Of a stretch of DNA of 64,000 nucleotides, positions 8,208 through 17,616 are shown piece by piece. Where the stretch lies: NCBI GenBank assembly GCA_963723165.1, contig CAVRPP010000003.1, positions 62,001 to 126,000 of the forward strand, given 5' to 3'. A model generated the notes under the pieces. The model was not told where the DNA came from, searched no databases, and saw only the letters and a program-made list of their open reading frames with translations. The DNA is from UBA4744 sp963723165 (GTDB lineage: Bacteria > Actinomycetota > Acidimicrobiia > Spongiisociales > UBA4744). The number at the start of each line of letters is the position of its first letter. Within the stretch, counting starts at the first letter, position 1. The position numbers were made by a program, and so were the translations under genes.

Positions 8208-9388
8208 AGAGCCGGCTCCTCTGGCGGGACACCATCGGTCTGGGGTATCGCGGCATCCTGACCCGCCGGGGACGTTCAGTTCTCACCGCCGCCGGGATCG
8301 CCATCGGCATTGCCGCAATCGTGGCCGTCCTCGGGATCTCAGCCTCGGGACGAGCCGATCTCCTGGCGGTGCTCGACGATCTCGGCACCAACCTCCTGCG
8401 GGTCACTCAGGGCCAGGGAATCCTTGGCCAGTCGGACGGTTTCCCGGATGGTGCAGCCGAAATGGCCGGGCGGATCGGACCCGTCAGCCGCTACAGCGCA
8501 ACAACACTGGTCGACACCTCGGTGCGACGATCAGAACTGATCCCGGAACTACAGACGAGCGGGATCGGCGTTTTCACTGCGAAACACAACCTTCTCGACG
8601 TCCTGGGCGGCACAATGAGCGAAGGCCGCTTCCTCGATGACGCCGCCGACCGGCTGCCGGTGACGGTCCTGGGCGACGTGGCCGCTCAACGGTTGGGGAT
8701 CCGAAGCCTGGACCCGCAACCTCGCGTCTACCTCGGCGACACCTGGTTCACGGTTATCGGGATCGTCGACCCGTTGCCGCTCCACCCGGACCTGGAGCGG
8801 GCCGCCTTCGTCGGGGCGACCCTCGCCGACGAACTCTTCGATACCCCGGCGGCCCCCAGCGCCATCTACTTGCGGGTCAATCCCGACGTGGTCGACGACG
8901 TTGTCGATGTGCTGCCTGCCAGCGTCAACCCGGAGAGCCCCGACCAGGTGGAAATCACCCGGCCGTCCGACGCACTGGCCGCTCGCAAAGCCGCCGAAGA
9001 AGCGCTCACCGGACTGCTGGTCGCTTTGGGAGCCGTGGCGTTGCTGGTCGGTGGCGTAGCGATCGCCAACATCATGGTCATGTCGGTGCTGGAGCGGCGC
9101 ATGGAGATCGGAGTGCGCCGGGCACTGGGAGCTACCCGCGGCCACATCCGAGCTCAATTCCTGATCGAATCCACGCTCCTGGCGGCGGCGGGTGGTGTAG
9201 TAGGCGTCCTGCTCGGGGCCGGGATCACCGTCGCCTTCGCCATCAGTCGCGACCTGACGCTGGCAGTGCCGGTGGCTGGGTTATTTGGCAGCATCGGCGC
9301 GGCGCTGGCAGTCGGGGCCGTGGCCGGCCTCTACCCGGCTATCCGGGCCGCCCGTATCGAACCGGCCGAAGCGGTTCGCACCGGCTGA
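8204..9388 (+). CDS. ABC transporter permease, MacB/FtsX family
   Basis: 394 aa from GTG 8204 (GTGA overlap with the ATPase). Helix 1 lies at about 22-45 (SVLTAAGIAIGIAAIVAVLG), then a large extracytoplasmic MacB-type domain at about 50-265, then three C-terminal helices in the FtsX domain (LLVALGAVALLVGGVAIANI; LERRMEIGVRRALGATRGHI coupling region; two further helices), ending with the family-like PAIRAARIEPAEAVRTG. With the preceding adaptor and ATPase this forms a tripartite MacAB-like exporter. Substrate unknown; peptide, lipid or antibiotic are all possible. Confidence 0.9.
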   Translation: MKSRLLWRDTIGLGYRGILTRRGRSVLTAAGIAIGIAAIVAVLGISASGRADLLAVLDDLGTNLLRVTQGQGILGQSDGFPDGAAEMAGRIGPVSRYSATTLVDTSVRRSELIPELQTSGIGVFTAKHNLLDVLGGTMSEGRFLDDAADRLPVTVLGDVAAQRLGIRSLDPQPRVYLGDTWFTVIGIVDPLPLHPDLERAAFVGATLADELFDTPAAPSAIYLRVNPDVVDDVVDVLPASVNPESPDQVEITRPSDALAARKAAEEALTGLLVALGAVALLVGGVAIANIMVMSVLERRMEIGVRRALGATRGHIRAQFLIESTLLAAAGGVVGVLLGAGITVAFAISRDLTLAVPVAGLFGSIGAALAVGAVAGLYPAIRAARIEPAEAVRTG

Positions 9389-9442
9389 GATTGCCGGACC
9401 TCGCGACGAGGAGCGTCCACGCGTCGGACGATGCCCCGGCGC

Positions 9443-10117
9443 TCACTCGGACGGCACCTCATAGTCGGGGTACCTGGCAAAATCCTTGACCCGGACCCGC
9501 CACGGCCGTTCGTCCGTTCGCCAGGAGCGGGCCGCCGCCATCGCCTCGGATCGGCTGCGCCACCAGTACATGAGGTTGGCCAGCCCTGCCAGAGCGACCC
9601 CCCACCCGTCGCCCTGCCAAATGAACCACGGAATGAGCCCAACCGGCCAGGTTTCGATGCCCAGGTAGGCGCTACCGAAGACGAATCCGACAACCGCCAA
9701 AACGGCGATGGCAAACAGCGGAGCCCGCCAGTCGATGACCAGCAGAGCGCCCAACAGCGGAGAGATACCGAATCCGCCGATGAACCGGTGATAGATGGGA
9801 TAGGCGTGTCCGATCAACGCGCCGGCCGCCACCAGAAACATCTCCGGCCCTTCCGGCCACAGCAGCCGGGCGGCCAACGTTGGCAAGAGCGCCTTGAGGA
9901 TGTCAATGGCTGCCGCCCGAAGACCACCGGCCCCTCCGGCCCGGGCCTGCAGAGCAGCAGGGCTCACCCCCCTGGCAATCACCGAAGCGCCGGTTCCGTC
10001 GAGCACGACCTTGGTGCGGCTGAGGTCGAGTCCAGCCGCCCATACCCGGCCCACCATGCGGGCTCCTGAGAGAGATCCGAGCAGGTAACCGGCGATGAGG
10101 GCAAGAGCTGGGATCAT
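9443..10117 (-). CDS. PlsY-like membrane acyltransferase homologue, degenerate motifs (copy B)
   Basis: 224 aa from the ATG at 10117 (a GTG at 10147 would add ten residues; neither has a clear RBS). It shares architecture with copy A at 5048-5743: GYLLGSLSGARMVGR, then IDILKALLP, IGHAYPIYHRFIGGFGISPL, VIDWRAPLF, and a late IPWFIWQGDGWGVALAGLAN matching IPWFWWRDGNWPALAYALVV in copy A. Again the GATN loop and the GGKG lysine of true PlsY are missing. The protein is membrane embedded with about five helices. It converges on the permease gene with a 54-nt gap. The two copies look like an ancient duplication with a shared, non-canonical function. Confidence 0.7.
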   Translation of the reverse strand: MIPALALIAGYLLGSLSGARMVGRVWAAGLDLSRTKVVLDGTGASVIARGVSPAALQARAGGAGGLRAAAIDILKALLPTLAARLLWPEGPEMFLVAAGALIGHAYPIYHRFIGGFGISPLLGALLVIDWRAPLFAIAVLAVVGFVFGSAYLGIETWPVGLIPWFIWQGDGWGVALAGLANLMYWWRSRSEAMAAARSWRTDERPWRVRVKDFARYPDYEVPSE

Positions 10118-10196
10118 CCGACCATGTTCGCGCACACGTGGCGACACAGCGGATTTTCGCAGCCGGAGTGCCGGAAGCCGACGATTGAAGCCGGTG

Positions 10197-11183
10197 TCAG
10201 CCCTGCCGTACCTCGTCGATCAACGGCTCGATCCACCGGGCGCCCATCTCGAGCAGGTCCGGATCGTCGTTGAGGGTGGAGAGGTGCACGGTCTCGACCC
10301 GGTCCCGCACTTTCTCGATCGTGTAGCCGATATCCAATTGCGTTTCGTGGTTCTCGGTCACGAACCCGATCGGCACAAAGACCAGGGCCCGGGCGCCGAG
10401 TTCCATCAGATTGGCGGCCGCCTGGTCCACGTCGGGAGTCGTCCACTTGCCGGGAACCGGATGGTTCATCCATCCGGCGCTCACCAGCGGGAACCGTCGG
10501 ATGAGCCGCTCCTGCATGGCGTAGTACAGCGCCCGGCTCTCCCGAACACCGGTCTCCATACCTTTGTTCTCAAGCGGGCAGCCGTGCAGGCACAGCACCA
10601 AACCGATCTGGGTCGGTGCGTACCGCTCGAGGAGCGGCGCAACGCCTTTGTCGACGTGAACCACCAATTGCTCCTGGAAATCGGAACGCTCCCAGAACGA
10701 GGGCAGGTACCGCATGTCTTTGACCCAGGCGCCATCGGATCTGAAGGCTTCGTTGATTTGCTCGAGAGCCAGACCGCCCGTGAAGACGGAATCGACCACC
10801 AGCCACGGGTAGACGACGACCCGTTCGTAACCTTGCTCTTTGATCTCCGCCAGTACCTGTTGCGGCATGAAGGGTTCAACGAAGTTGAAGGCCTTGAATA
10901 CGTCAACCTCGTCGCCGTACGTCTTCTTCAGGTGCTGTTCGATCCCGGCCCGCTGGCGCTCAAAGATGTCGTTGTGAGGTGAGTGGTAGTGATTGGCGGC
11001 ATGCCATTCCTTACGCTGCTGACGTTCGAGCCGGCGAGATAGCCAGGGAATCGAAAAGTCGGGAAACTTGATCGATTTTGAGACCAGCAACCGGAACGAT
11101 TTCTCGTTGTACTCGGCGAATTCCTCGTATTCCTCGACCTCGCCGTAGCCGCACAGCAGCACCGCAACTTTGTCGCCCACCAT
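10197..11183 (-). CDS. Ferrochelatase-like protein
   Basis: 328 aa from the ATG at 11183 (GAGAGG just upstream). It begins VAVLLCGYGEVEEYEEFAEY, where ferrochelatases begin with an LLxGxG strand. The conserved His occurs in LVLCLHGCPLE, in place of the family SAHGLP. The C-terminal metal/porphyrin block is VPIGFVTENHETQLDIGY, matching the GFV-[ES]-x-x-ET-x-x-[DE] pattern. HemH inserts Fe2+ into a tetrapyrrole at the end of haem synthesis. No other hem gene is in the window, and the N-terminal half is unusual, so it may be a true HemH or a relative with another tetrapyrrole or metal role. I leave the symbol blank. Confidence 0.7.
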   Translation of the reverse strand: MVGDKVAVLLCGYGEVEEYEEFAEYNEKSFRLLVSKSIKFPDFSIPWLSRRLERQQRKEWHAANHYHSPHNDIFERQRAGIEQHLKKTYGDEVDVFKAFNFVEPFMPQQVLAEIKEQGYERVVVYPWLVVDSVFTGGLALEQINEAFRSDGAWVKDMRYLPSFWERSDFQEQLVVHVDKGVAPLLERYAPTQIGLVLCLHGCPLENKGMETGVRESRALYYAMQERLIRRFPLVSAGWMNHPVPGKWTTPDVDQAAANLMELGARALVFVPIGFVTENHETQLDIGYTIEKVRDRVETVHLSTLNDDPDLLEMGARWIEPLIDEVRQG

Positions 11184-11259
11184 CCACCTCTCACTGTGGT
11201 TACGTATCCTGTACGAAACCACCTAGCGTGGCGGATGAGGATAACGGGCGGGGAAGCAC

Positions 11260-13545
11260 ATGGAAACCCAACTCTTGACGGCGGCCGCACCGCCTCCGGC
11301 TGCCATAGGCGGCAAAGCCGGCAAGGTGCACTGGTTGATTCGACACGGTTACCGGGTCCCGGAAACCTGGGTGCTGCCGGCCACCCTCCCCCCGCCCGAC
11401 CCACCCGATGTCGGGGAATGGCTTCCCGACCGCGGCCCGTGGGCCGTGCGATCCTCCGCAGCCGTCGAGGACGGTTTCGAGTCCTCCTATGCCGGTCAGT
11501 TCGCCACCGAACTCGAAGTATTCGGTACCGGCGATGTAGCACACGCAATCCGGCAGGTACGACTCTCGGCCGCCGGATCAACCGTTACGGCCTACCGCGA
11601 ACGCACGGGTGACACCAATCCGATTGCCATGGCCGTCATGGTGCAGCGCATGGTCACCCCACTGGTCTCCGGGGTTGCCTTTTCCCGAAACCCGACGACC
11701 GGCCTCAACGAGATCGTCATTGAGGCCGTCACCGGACGAGGCGATGCCCTGGTCGACGAAGGTGTCACGCCACAACGCTGGATCGAACGATGGGGAGCGT
11801 GGAGCACGGAACCGGAAAACGATCCCGTTTTGCCCGACGAGGTAGCCCGCGCCGTAGCCAAAGAAACGGCCGACATCGCCCGGCAATTCGAGTCCCCGGT
11901 AGATCTCGAGTGGGTATGGGATGGCGCCGAGGTGTGGTGGGTGCAACTCCGTCCCATTACCGGCCTGGAGGACGTCGCCGTCTACTCAAATCGGATCTCC
12001 CGTGAAGTAATGCCGGGGATGATCAAGCCGCTGGTCTGGTCGGTGAACGTTCCGGTGGTGAACCGGGCGTGGATCGATCTCTTCGGAGAACTCATCGGAC
12101 CCAACGATCTGCGACCCGAGCAACTCGCAAAAGCATTCGCCTACCGGTCCTATTTCAACATGGGAGCCATCGGCGAGATCTTCGAACTGCTCGGCATGCC
12201 TCGCGATGCACTCGAGATGCTGCTGGGGTTGCCGTCACGGACCAAGCCGGGATTCCGGCCGACTGCCGCGACGATGCGCCACCTCCCCCGCCTGCTGGCC
12301 GCCGTCACCCGCAAAGCCCTGTACGGGAAACGGGTCGCCGGGGAAGTCGATGATCTGCGCAAGCAATTCAAGGCTTTCGAGCACGACGACCTCAGCATCC
12401 TCAGCGACACGGGCCTCCTGGCCAGGATCGACGACCTGTCAGAAGTGGCTACCCGAGCCGCGTATCGGAATATCGTCATCCCCCTCCTCGCCAACCTGTA
12501 CGTCTCGCTGTTTCGTCGAGCTTTCACGAAACGCGGTATCGATGTGGACGGCCTCGACCTCGAACTGGGCAACGCCGCCAACCCTTACAACCCGAACCCG
12601 GCTCTCGACCGACTGGGGACAAGCGCGGCCGACGCCGGCCCCGACCTCCTGGAGCGCTTCATCAACCAGGGCAGGGAAGGTTTGCCCGCTGAGGTCGGTA
12701 AGGAATTGGATGATTTCCTCGACCGGTTCGGGCATCTGTCGGATAGCGGGAACGACTTCTCGATTCCGCCCTGGAGCGAACGACCTGCCGCGGTGCTGCG
12801 TCTGGCTCTCGATCATGCCGAGACCATCGGCGGCCATCAGGCGACGCCGTGGCGGGAAACGGTGTCGGACCTGAGCCCGCTCGCCCGCAGGACCGCGCAG
12901 ACGCTCCACCGGCGGGCCAGTCAGTTCGTGGATCACCGTGAAGCGATGAGCTTTGTCTACACCTACGGGTACGGACTCTTCCGGCCCTTGCTGATCGAAG
13001 TGGGGAGACGGCTGGTAGCGCAGGGATTACTAGAAAGCGCCGACGACGTCATGCACCTCTACTTGGAAGAGGTGCGGTCCGCGCTTCTGGGAGATGCACC
13101 CGCGGTCGCTGATCTGGTGCGTGACCGCCGGGCCGAGATGGCCGAACTCGAAGACGTGGACATGCCGGAGACCATCTTCGGTGACGATTTCGTCCCCGCC
13201 CGCCTCGGCCCCAACCCGGCCGAGCGGCTCCACGGAGTGGCAACTTCGCGCGGTCGCCACCGGGGCACCCTTCGCATCGTCAAAGGCATAGACGACTCCC
13301 CCAGAGTCCAGCCCGGAGATGTCATTGCCGTCCCCTTCAGTGATGTCGGCTGGACACCTTTGTTCGCCCGGGCCGGAGCGGTCATCGCCGAGGCCGGAGG
13401 CATGCTGTCGCACAGCAGCATCGTCGCCCGCGAGTACCGGATCCCCTGCGTGGTCTCGGTCCCGGGAGCGACTCGCCTCCCCGAAGGCGCCACGGTCGTA
13501 GTCGACGGCTACACCGGCACGATCATCGTGGAAAGTGACAGTTGA
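11260..13545 (+). CDS. PEP synthase / rifampicin phosphotransferase-like enzyme
   Basis: 761 aa. Residues 10-235 form the ATP-grasp PEP/pyruvate-binding domain: IGGKAGKVHWLIRHGYRVPE, AVRSSAAVEDGFESSYAGQF, VSGVAFSRNP, VDLEWVWDGAEVWWVQLRPI. A long helical middle part (about 250-650) follows. The C-terminal swivelling phosphohistidine domain has the catalytic His718 in AEAGGMLSHSSIVAREY. Rifampicin phosphotransferases share this order (ATP domain, substrate domain, His domain) but are about 850-870 aa; PEP synthase additionally carries a C-terminal PEP-binding barrel, absent here. It is therefore better described as an RPH-like dikinase with an unknown phosphoryl acceptor. It ends exactly back-to-back with the acylase gene. 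Confidence 0.8.
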   Translation: METQLLTAAAPPPAAIGGKAGKVHWLIRHGYRVPETWVLPATLPPPDPPDVGEWLPDRGPWAVRSSAAVEDGFESSYAGQFATELEVFGTGDVAHAIRQVRLSAAGSTVTAYRERTGDTNPIAMAVMVQRMVTPLVSGVAFSRNPTTGLNEIVIEAVTGRGDALVDEGVTPQRWIERWGAWSTEPENDPVLPDEVARAVAKETADIARQFESPVDLEWVWDGAEVWWVQLRPITGLEDVAVYSNRISREVMPGMIKPLVWSVNVPVVNRAWIDLFGELIGPNDLRPEQLAKAFAYRSYFNMGAIGEIFELLGMPRDALEMLLGLPSRTKPGFRPTAATMRHLPRLLAAVTRKALYGKRVAGEVDDLRKQFKAFEHDDLSILSDTGLLARIDDLSEVATRAAYRNIVIPLLANLYVSLFRRAFTKRGIDVDGLDLELGNAANPYNPNPALDRLGTSAADAGPDLLERFINQGREGLPAEVGKELDDFLDRFGHLSDSGNDFSIPPWSERPAAVLRLALDHAETIGGHQATPWRETVSDLSPLARRTAQTLHRRASQFVDHREAMSFVYTYGYGLFRPLLIEVGRRLVAQGLLESADDVMHLYLEEVRSALLGDAPAVADLVRDRRAEMAELEDVDMPETIFGDDFVPARLGPNPAERLHGVATSRGRHRGTLRIVKGIDDSPRVQPGDVIAVPFSDVGWTPLFARAGAVIAEAGGMLSHSSIVAREYRIPCVVSVPGATRLPEGATVVVDGYTGTIIVESDS

Positions 13546-15675
13546 TCACTCGCCAGGGCGGTATTCACGTTCCAGGTTGGCGAGAATGTCCGATTCGTCG
13601 AACCAGACCGGCTTGACCCGGCGGTCAACGAAGAGCGGTGCCTGATCGGCAAAGTGGGCCGACCCCTCCCCCAGTGTGTCCGACCCGAATTGGTGAACGC
13701 TCTCCGACACGACCGACCCATCGGCTCGGAAGGTCACCAGCAAGACGTAGGCGTCGCCGGCGATCCCCTCGAATCTCCCGTCCACCTGGTCTCCATACAC
13801 CGCATGCAGCAAATCGGGTCCACCGCCCAGACCGAGGTCGACGTCGCCCCGGACGAGGCGATTCACCTCCGACCAGGGTGGGTCGACCCGCCCGAAGTGT
13901 TCGATGAGCCGGGCGCCGGCGGCGGCAAAGGCCGTGCGCAATTCTTCGTCGCTCACCACTCCGACTGCCAGCTGCGAAGCGTTCAGATCTACCCCGGCGT
14001 CGAGTAGTTCGGCCAGGGTGGTGATCATCAGAGCAGTGGCCGGATCGTCAGGATCGGCTTCCCGGTCCCAGGCGGCCACCACGTCCACTGCCTCGATGAG
14101 ATCGGGGTCGTCGACCAGGCCCGGGATGCGCTCCGCCAGCTGCACGACCACCGAGTCCGGGTGGTACGTCATGTCCCATTTGATGTCGGCCAACTCCCCC
14201 GGAGTGATTTCGTCGTCTGCGGCCAGCAGTTCCCGGGAGCGAAGCGACCGGTTGGTTTCTTGCTCCTCAACGCCCATCTGCTCCGGATAATCGGCAGGAT
14301 CGAGCTCCTGGAGCGCAGCGGTGAACGGAGTCGAGTTGGAGTTCTGGACAAACCCTCCGGCCGGGTCGATCACCCACGGCAGGTCATCAAGCGGAACGTA
14401 CCCGCTCCACAGAGTCTCACTCGTGTTGCCGGGCACATAGCCGGACCAGTCGTAAGCAGGATCACGGTCCGGAATCAGCCCGTGGAAGACCAGAGCGATG
14501 GTGCCCGATCCGTCCGCATACCCGAGGTTGAAAGAGGGCAGCCCATCCTGGGCGGCCAGGGCCGCCTTCCACTCTTCGAAACTGGCCGCCTTGTTCATCC
14601 GGTACAGCTGCTCGACCAGGCCGGTCTCGCCCATTCCCGCATACCGGATGGCGTAGGTGCCGTGCGGTTGGCGCACGACCGGCCCGTATACCGACCACAG
14701 GGCTTCCCGGTTGAAGGTCCATCGCAACCGGCCCGCCAGACGGACCTCGATGCCTGCCTCCCGAACCTCGAGGTTCCGCCACGCTCCGTCAAACAGGTAG
14801 CGGTCCGGATCATCGGGATCGATCTCCAGCTCATACACATCGATCAGGTCGGGATCATTGACCGTCAGCGACCAGGCCAAATCCCGATTGTGTCCGAGCG
14901 CCAGCATCGGCATCCCCGGAAACAGGGCTCCGGTCATGTCCCAGCCTTCATCGCTGACCACGTGGGCTTCGTACCAAGCAACCGGGCCGGTCCACGGCTG
15001 GTGTGAGTTCGAGACCAGCATCGTCTCGCCCCCTGCGCTGCGTCGCGGCGAAACCGCAAAAACGTTGGAGCCGTAACGCACGGCAGGCATCGCCGCCGCC
15101 TGCAGGTCGGGACGTTCTTCGGAGAAGAGCGACCCGAGTACCCCGTCCAACCCGAAGAACAGAGGCACTTTCTGGGTAAAGGCCGCTACAACGTCCTTGC
15201 CTTCGACCGGGAACAACCCGATGAGCGCTTCGGATGGATGTTGCTGGGCGTAGTGATTGAGACCGTCGGCGTAGCCGGTACAGAGCGCGCGCACATCCGA
15301 TGGCAACTGCGCCCAACCGGCGTCGACCGTCTCCGGAATGCGCAGCAACTGAACGAAGTAATCGACCGGGGCGGCATCAGGCCCGTAGACGGTTGCCAGT
15401 TTGCCGCGGGCGGCGAGGGCCGTTTGCTGGATCGTGAGGAAGTCATCCTCGGCGTGGGCCCAAGCCAACCCGTACGCCGCGTCTGCGTCGGTCCTGCCCC
15501 ACACATGAGGAACCCCGTATGTATCGCGCCGGATCAGTGCATCGTATATCCCATCCGGCGGGGCAATACCGTCGACGCCGGCCGATTCGGGCCAGAACAT
15601 CCAGACTCCGGCGACCACCAGCACCGCCACGACTCCCAGAAGAGCGTTCCTCGTTTTGGTACCTATCTTGCTCAC
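13546..15675 (-). CDS. Penicillin acylase family N-terminal-nucleophile amidase
   Basis: 709 aa from GTG 15675 (a TAGCTT box lies nine bases upstream). One N-terminal helix (residues 11-28) acts as signal anchor, so the enzyme is exported. The alpha part has RRDTYGVPHVWGRTDADAAY and LAWAHAEDDF. Autoprocessing should occur at the Gly202-Ser203 bond in RYGSNVFAVSP, making Ser203 the nucleophile at the N-terminus of the beta chain; the oxyanion Asn block is GGFVQNSNSTPF. Family members hydrolyse amides such as beta-lactam side chains, acyl-homoserine lactones or aculeacin; the substrate here is unknown. The stop is adjacent to the stop of the opposing gene, the two forming TGATCA. Confidence 0.9.
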   Translation of the reverse strand: MSKIGTKTRNALLGVVAVLVVAGVWMFWPESAGVDGIAPPDGIYDALIRRDTYGVPHVWGRTDADAAYGLAWAHAEDDFLTIQQTALAARGKLATVYGPDAAPVDYFVQLLRIPETVDAGWAQLPSDVRALCTGYADGLNHYAQQHPSEALIGLFPVEGKDVVAAFTQKVPLFFGLDGVLGSLFSEERPDLQAAAMPAVRYGSNVFAVSPRRSAGGETMLVSNSHQPWTGPVAWYEAHVVSDEGWDMTGALFPGMPMLALGHNRDLAWSLTVNDPDLIDVYELEIDPDDPDRYLFDGAWRNLEVREAGIEVRLAGRLRWTFNREALWSVYGPVVRQPHGTYAIRYAGMGETGLVEQLYRMNKAASFEEWKAALAAQDGLPSFNLGYADGSGTIALVFHGLIPDRDPAYDWSGYVPGNTSETLWSGYVPLDDLPWVIDPAGGFVQNSNSTPFTAALQELDPADYPEQMGVEEQETNRSLRSRELLAADDEITPGELADIKWDMTYHPDSVVVQLAERIPGLVDDPDLIEAVDVVAAWDREADPDDPATALMITTLAELLDAGVDLNASQLAVGVVSDEELRTAFAAAGARLIEHFGRVDPPWSEVNRLVRGDVDLGLGGGPDLLHAVYGDQVDGRFEGIAGDAYVLLVTFRADGSVVSESVHQFGSDTLGEGSAHFADQAPLFVDRRVKPVWFDESDILANLEREYRPGE

Positions 15676-15714
15676 TATCCCGGCAAGCTAGTAGGTGCAA
15701 ACACCTCCTTATGC

Positions 15715-16374
15715 CTACCAGGGGTGTTCGCGCCCGTCCCAGGTCCAGAAGCGCCCGTGCTGGCTGGCGGTGAGGCCATTGACCAGGCTACGGATCCCGG
15801 TCACGCTCTCCTCGACACTCAGGGTCGCCGAGCTGCCTCCCATATCGGTGCGCACCCAACCGGGGTGCAGCACGATCGCGATCAAGCCCCGATCTGCCCA
15901 GCCGGGCGCCCGCCGCCGCAATTCGTCGTTGAGGGCGGCTTTTGAGTCGCCGTAGTCGCCGAGGCTCTCTTCTGTGCCACGGCGGGCACCCAGTTGCGAG
16001 CTCACCAGCACCACCTTGCTGCCCTGTCCAATCGCCCCGGCCTCCAACAATGTCTCGATCGCACGAATGGGAGCGTCGGCGTTCACAGCCATCATCTCCG
16101 GCCGGGGTGTTCCGCGACCGACCCCGGCGTTGTGGATCACAACGTCAACAGCGCCGACGGTCCGGGCGAGGAGGGCCAGTTGCGCCTCGTCGCGGACCTC
16201 GAACGGGTGGATGCTCAGGTTGCCTTCCAGCTCACCCAGACGACCCGGCTGATCGGGGGTACGGGTGGTGGCATGAACGTGCCAACCATCGGCGAGATAC
16301 TGCCCGGCCAATTCAAGCCCGATTCCCCGGCTGGCGCCGATTACCAGAACGCTTTCGTTTCGGACCGCGGTCAT
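15715..16374 (-). CDS. Short-chain dehydrogenase/reductase (SDR)
   Basis: 219 aa from the ATG at 16374, whose first bases overlap the stop of the upstream LtrA gene (ATGA). The Rossmann cofactor motif is VIGASRGIGLELA near residue 12, NAG is present (VIHNAGVGRG), and the catalytic Ser (VLVSSQLG) and YxxxK (DYGDSKAAL) are in place. The product resembles cytosolic C-factor-like SDRs that reduce carbonyls with NAD(P)H. The substrate cannot be read from the sequence. It is translationally coupled to LtrA, which says little about function. Confidence 0.88.
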   Translation of the reverse strand: MTAVRNESVLVIGASRGIGLELAGQYLADGWHVHATTRTPDQPGRLGELEGNLSIHPFEVRDEAQLALLARTVGAVDVVIHNAGVGRGTPRPEMMAVNADAPIRAIETLLEAGAIGQGSKVVLVSSQLGARRGTEESLGDYGDSKAALNDELRRRAPGWADRGLIAIVLHPGWVRTDMGGSSATLSVEESVTGIRSLVNGLTASQHGRFWTWDGREHPW

Positions 16375-17519
16375 GGTGCGCCGGTTCCCGATGGGGTCCG
16401 GAAGTCCGGTACTCGTTCGGGATGGCGCCGGCCCCAACTCTCGTAGACCAGCATCCCAAAGATGATGGCCGAATCGATGCCAAGGACGACGAGTCCGTTG
16501 AATGACGCTCCAGCCGCCGAAACGACGCCAATGGCGAGAGCGGCGCCCAGGCGGGCGTAGGGGATCCGACGGATGGCCCGGTAGGCCGAAGCAACGAACG
16601 ACAGCAGCACCAGGACGAACCCGAGCGCCAGGAGGGTCCGGGGAAGTGCCTCGAGTGGTTCCGTCGGATGGGCCGTGATCTCGCGGACGACCACGGAGAA
16701 CAACACGATCCCGACCACCAGCGGATAGTGAAGGATCGTGTACGCATCCCGGGCGAAAGACCCGCTGGCAATGCCCGACAGGCTGCGGAGATAGGACTCG
16801 ACCCGCTCGGCGACCCAGTCAAAATAGGACCACCACAGCAATGAGGTTGCCACCGTCGCAACTATCAGCGTCACCCCCAGGGTGATCCCGACCCGGCTGC
16901 TGCTGATTCCTGCACCGATCGCAACAATCGACTCGCCCAGCGCAATAATGACCAGCAAGCCGTACCGTTCGGCAAAGTGACCGGCTTTGATCTCCCAGTC
17001 GCCTTGCTCGGCTGCCTGGGCCGCGACGAGATCGACCAGAAGCGAAGCCAGCCAGATCCAGGTGCGAGCGGGATCAGCCACAAGCCCACCCGTGACCGCA
17101 ACCACGCTGGCGAGCAGGGTGACCGGCACAAAGCGCGACACGACTATTCGCCGCTCGGAACTGGCCGACCGATAGGACAGGACGTTGGCAACCAGGCGAA
17201 AGACGAAGTAGGCCCCAACGAAGTAGGGGCCACCGTCACCAAACGCGTCGGGGATAACGCGGGCCATCAGCAGACTCATGGCCATGGCGACCAGGAGTCC
17301 AATCCGGACGTCCATTCGATCGGTTCCAACCGCATTGAGCGTCCAGGTGAACAAGGACCAACCCCAGTAGATCATCGCCAGTACCAGCGCCCCCTTGGCG
17401 ACCCCGGCGGGAGTGAGATCGTGTTCAATCAGCGCAACGATCTGCGTGATGGCAAACACAAAGACCAGATCGAAGAACAGTTCGAGTGGCGAAACGCTCA
17501 GTTCGTCTGGTTCGATCAC
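16371..17519 (-). CDS. Low temperature requirement protein A (LtrA) family membrane protein
   Basis: 382 aa, GTG start with GAGG five bases upstream. The N-terminus carries the LtrA hallmark SPLELFFDLVFVFAITQIV. About ten hydrophobic segments follow, with the conserved FAERYGLLVIIALGESIVAI block in the middle. LtrA was named from a cold-sensitive Listeria mutant; its biochemical role is not established. It is the first gene of a two-gene unit with the SDR. The 3' part continues well past the conserved core, as is usual for the family. Confidence 0.9.
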   Translation of the reverse strand: MIEPDELSVSPLELFFDLVFVFAITQIVALIEHDLTPAGVAKGALVLAMIYWGWSLFTWTLNAVGTDRMDVRIGLLVAMAMSLLMARVIPDAFGDGGPYFVGAYFVFRLVANVLSYRSASSERRIVVSRFVPVTLLASVVAVTGGLVADPARTWIWLASLLVDLVAAQAAEQGDWEIKAGHFAERYGLLVIIALGESIVAIGAGISSSRVGITLGVTLIVATVATSLLWWSYFDWVAERVESYLRSLSGIASGSFARDAYTILHYPLVVGIVLFSVVVREITAHPTEPLEALPRTLLALGFVLVLLSFVASAYRAIRRIPYARLGAALAIGVVSAAGASFNGLVVLGIDSAIIFGMLVYESWGRRHPERVPDFRTPSGTGAP

Positions 17520-17562
17520 GAGATCCTCACGGAAGACTGGCGGTCGACGCTAGCAAGAAATG

Positions 17563-17591
17563 GGCGGCCACCCTGGGGGCGGCCGCCTTTT
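17563..17591 (-). terminator. Candidate terminator hairpin after the LppX-like gene
   Basis: GGCGGCC at 17563-17569 pairs with GGCCGCC at 17581-17587 around an 11-nt loop. On the minus strand it follows the stop at 17617 and is trailed by CATTTCTTG; on the plus strand it is followed by TTTT. It also sits upstream of the LtrA start, so it insulates that gene. Confidence 0.5.
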
Positions 17592-17616
17592 CAGACAAGG
17601 ATTGCTTGGGGGCGGC

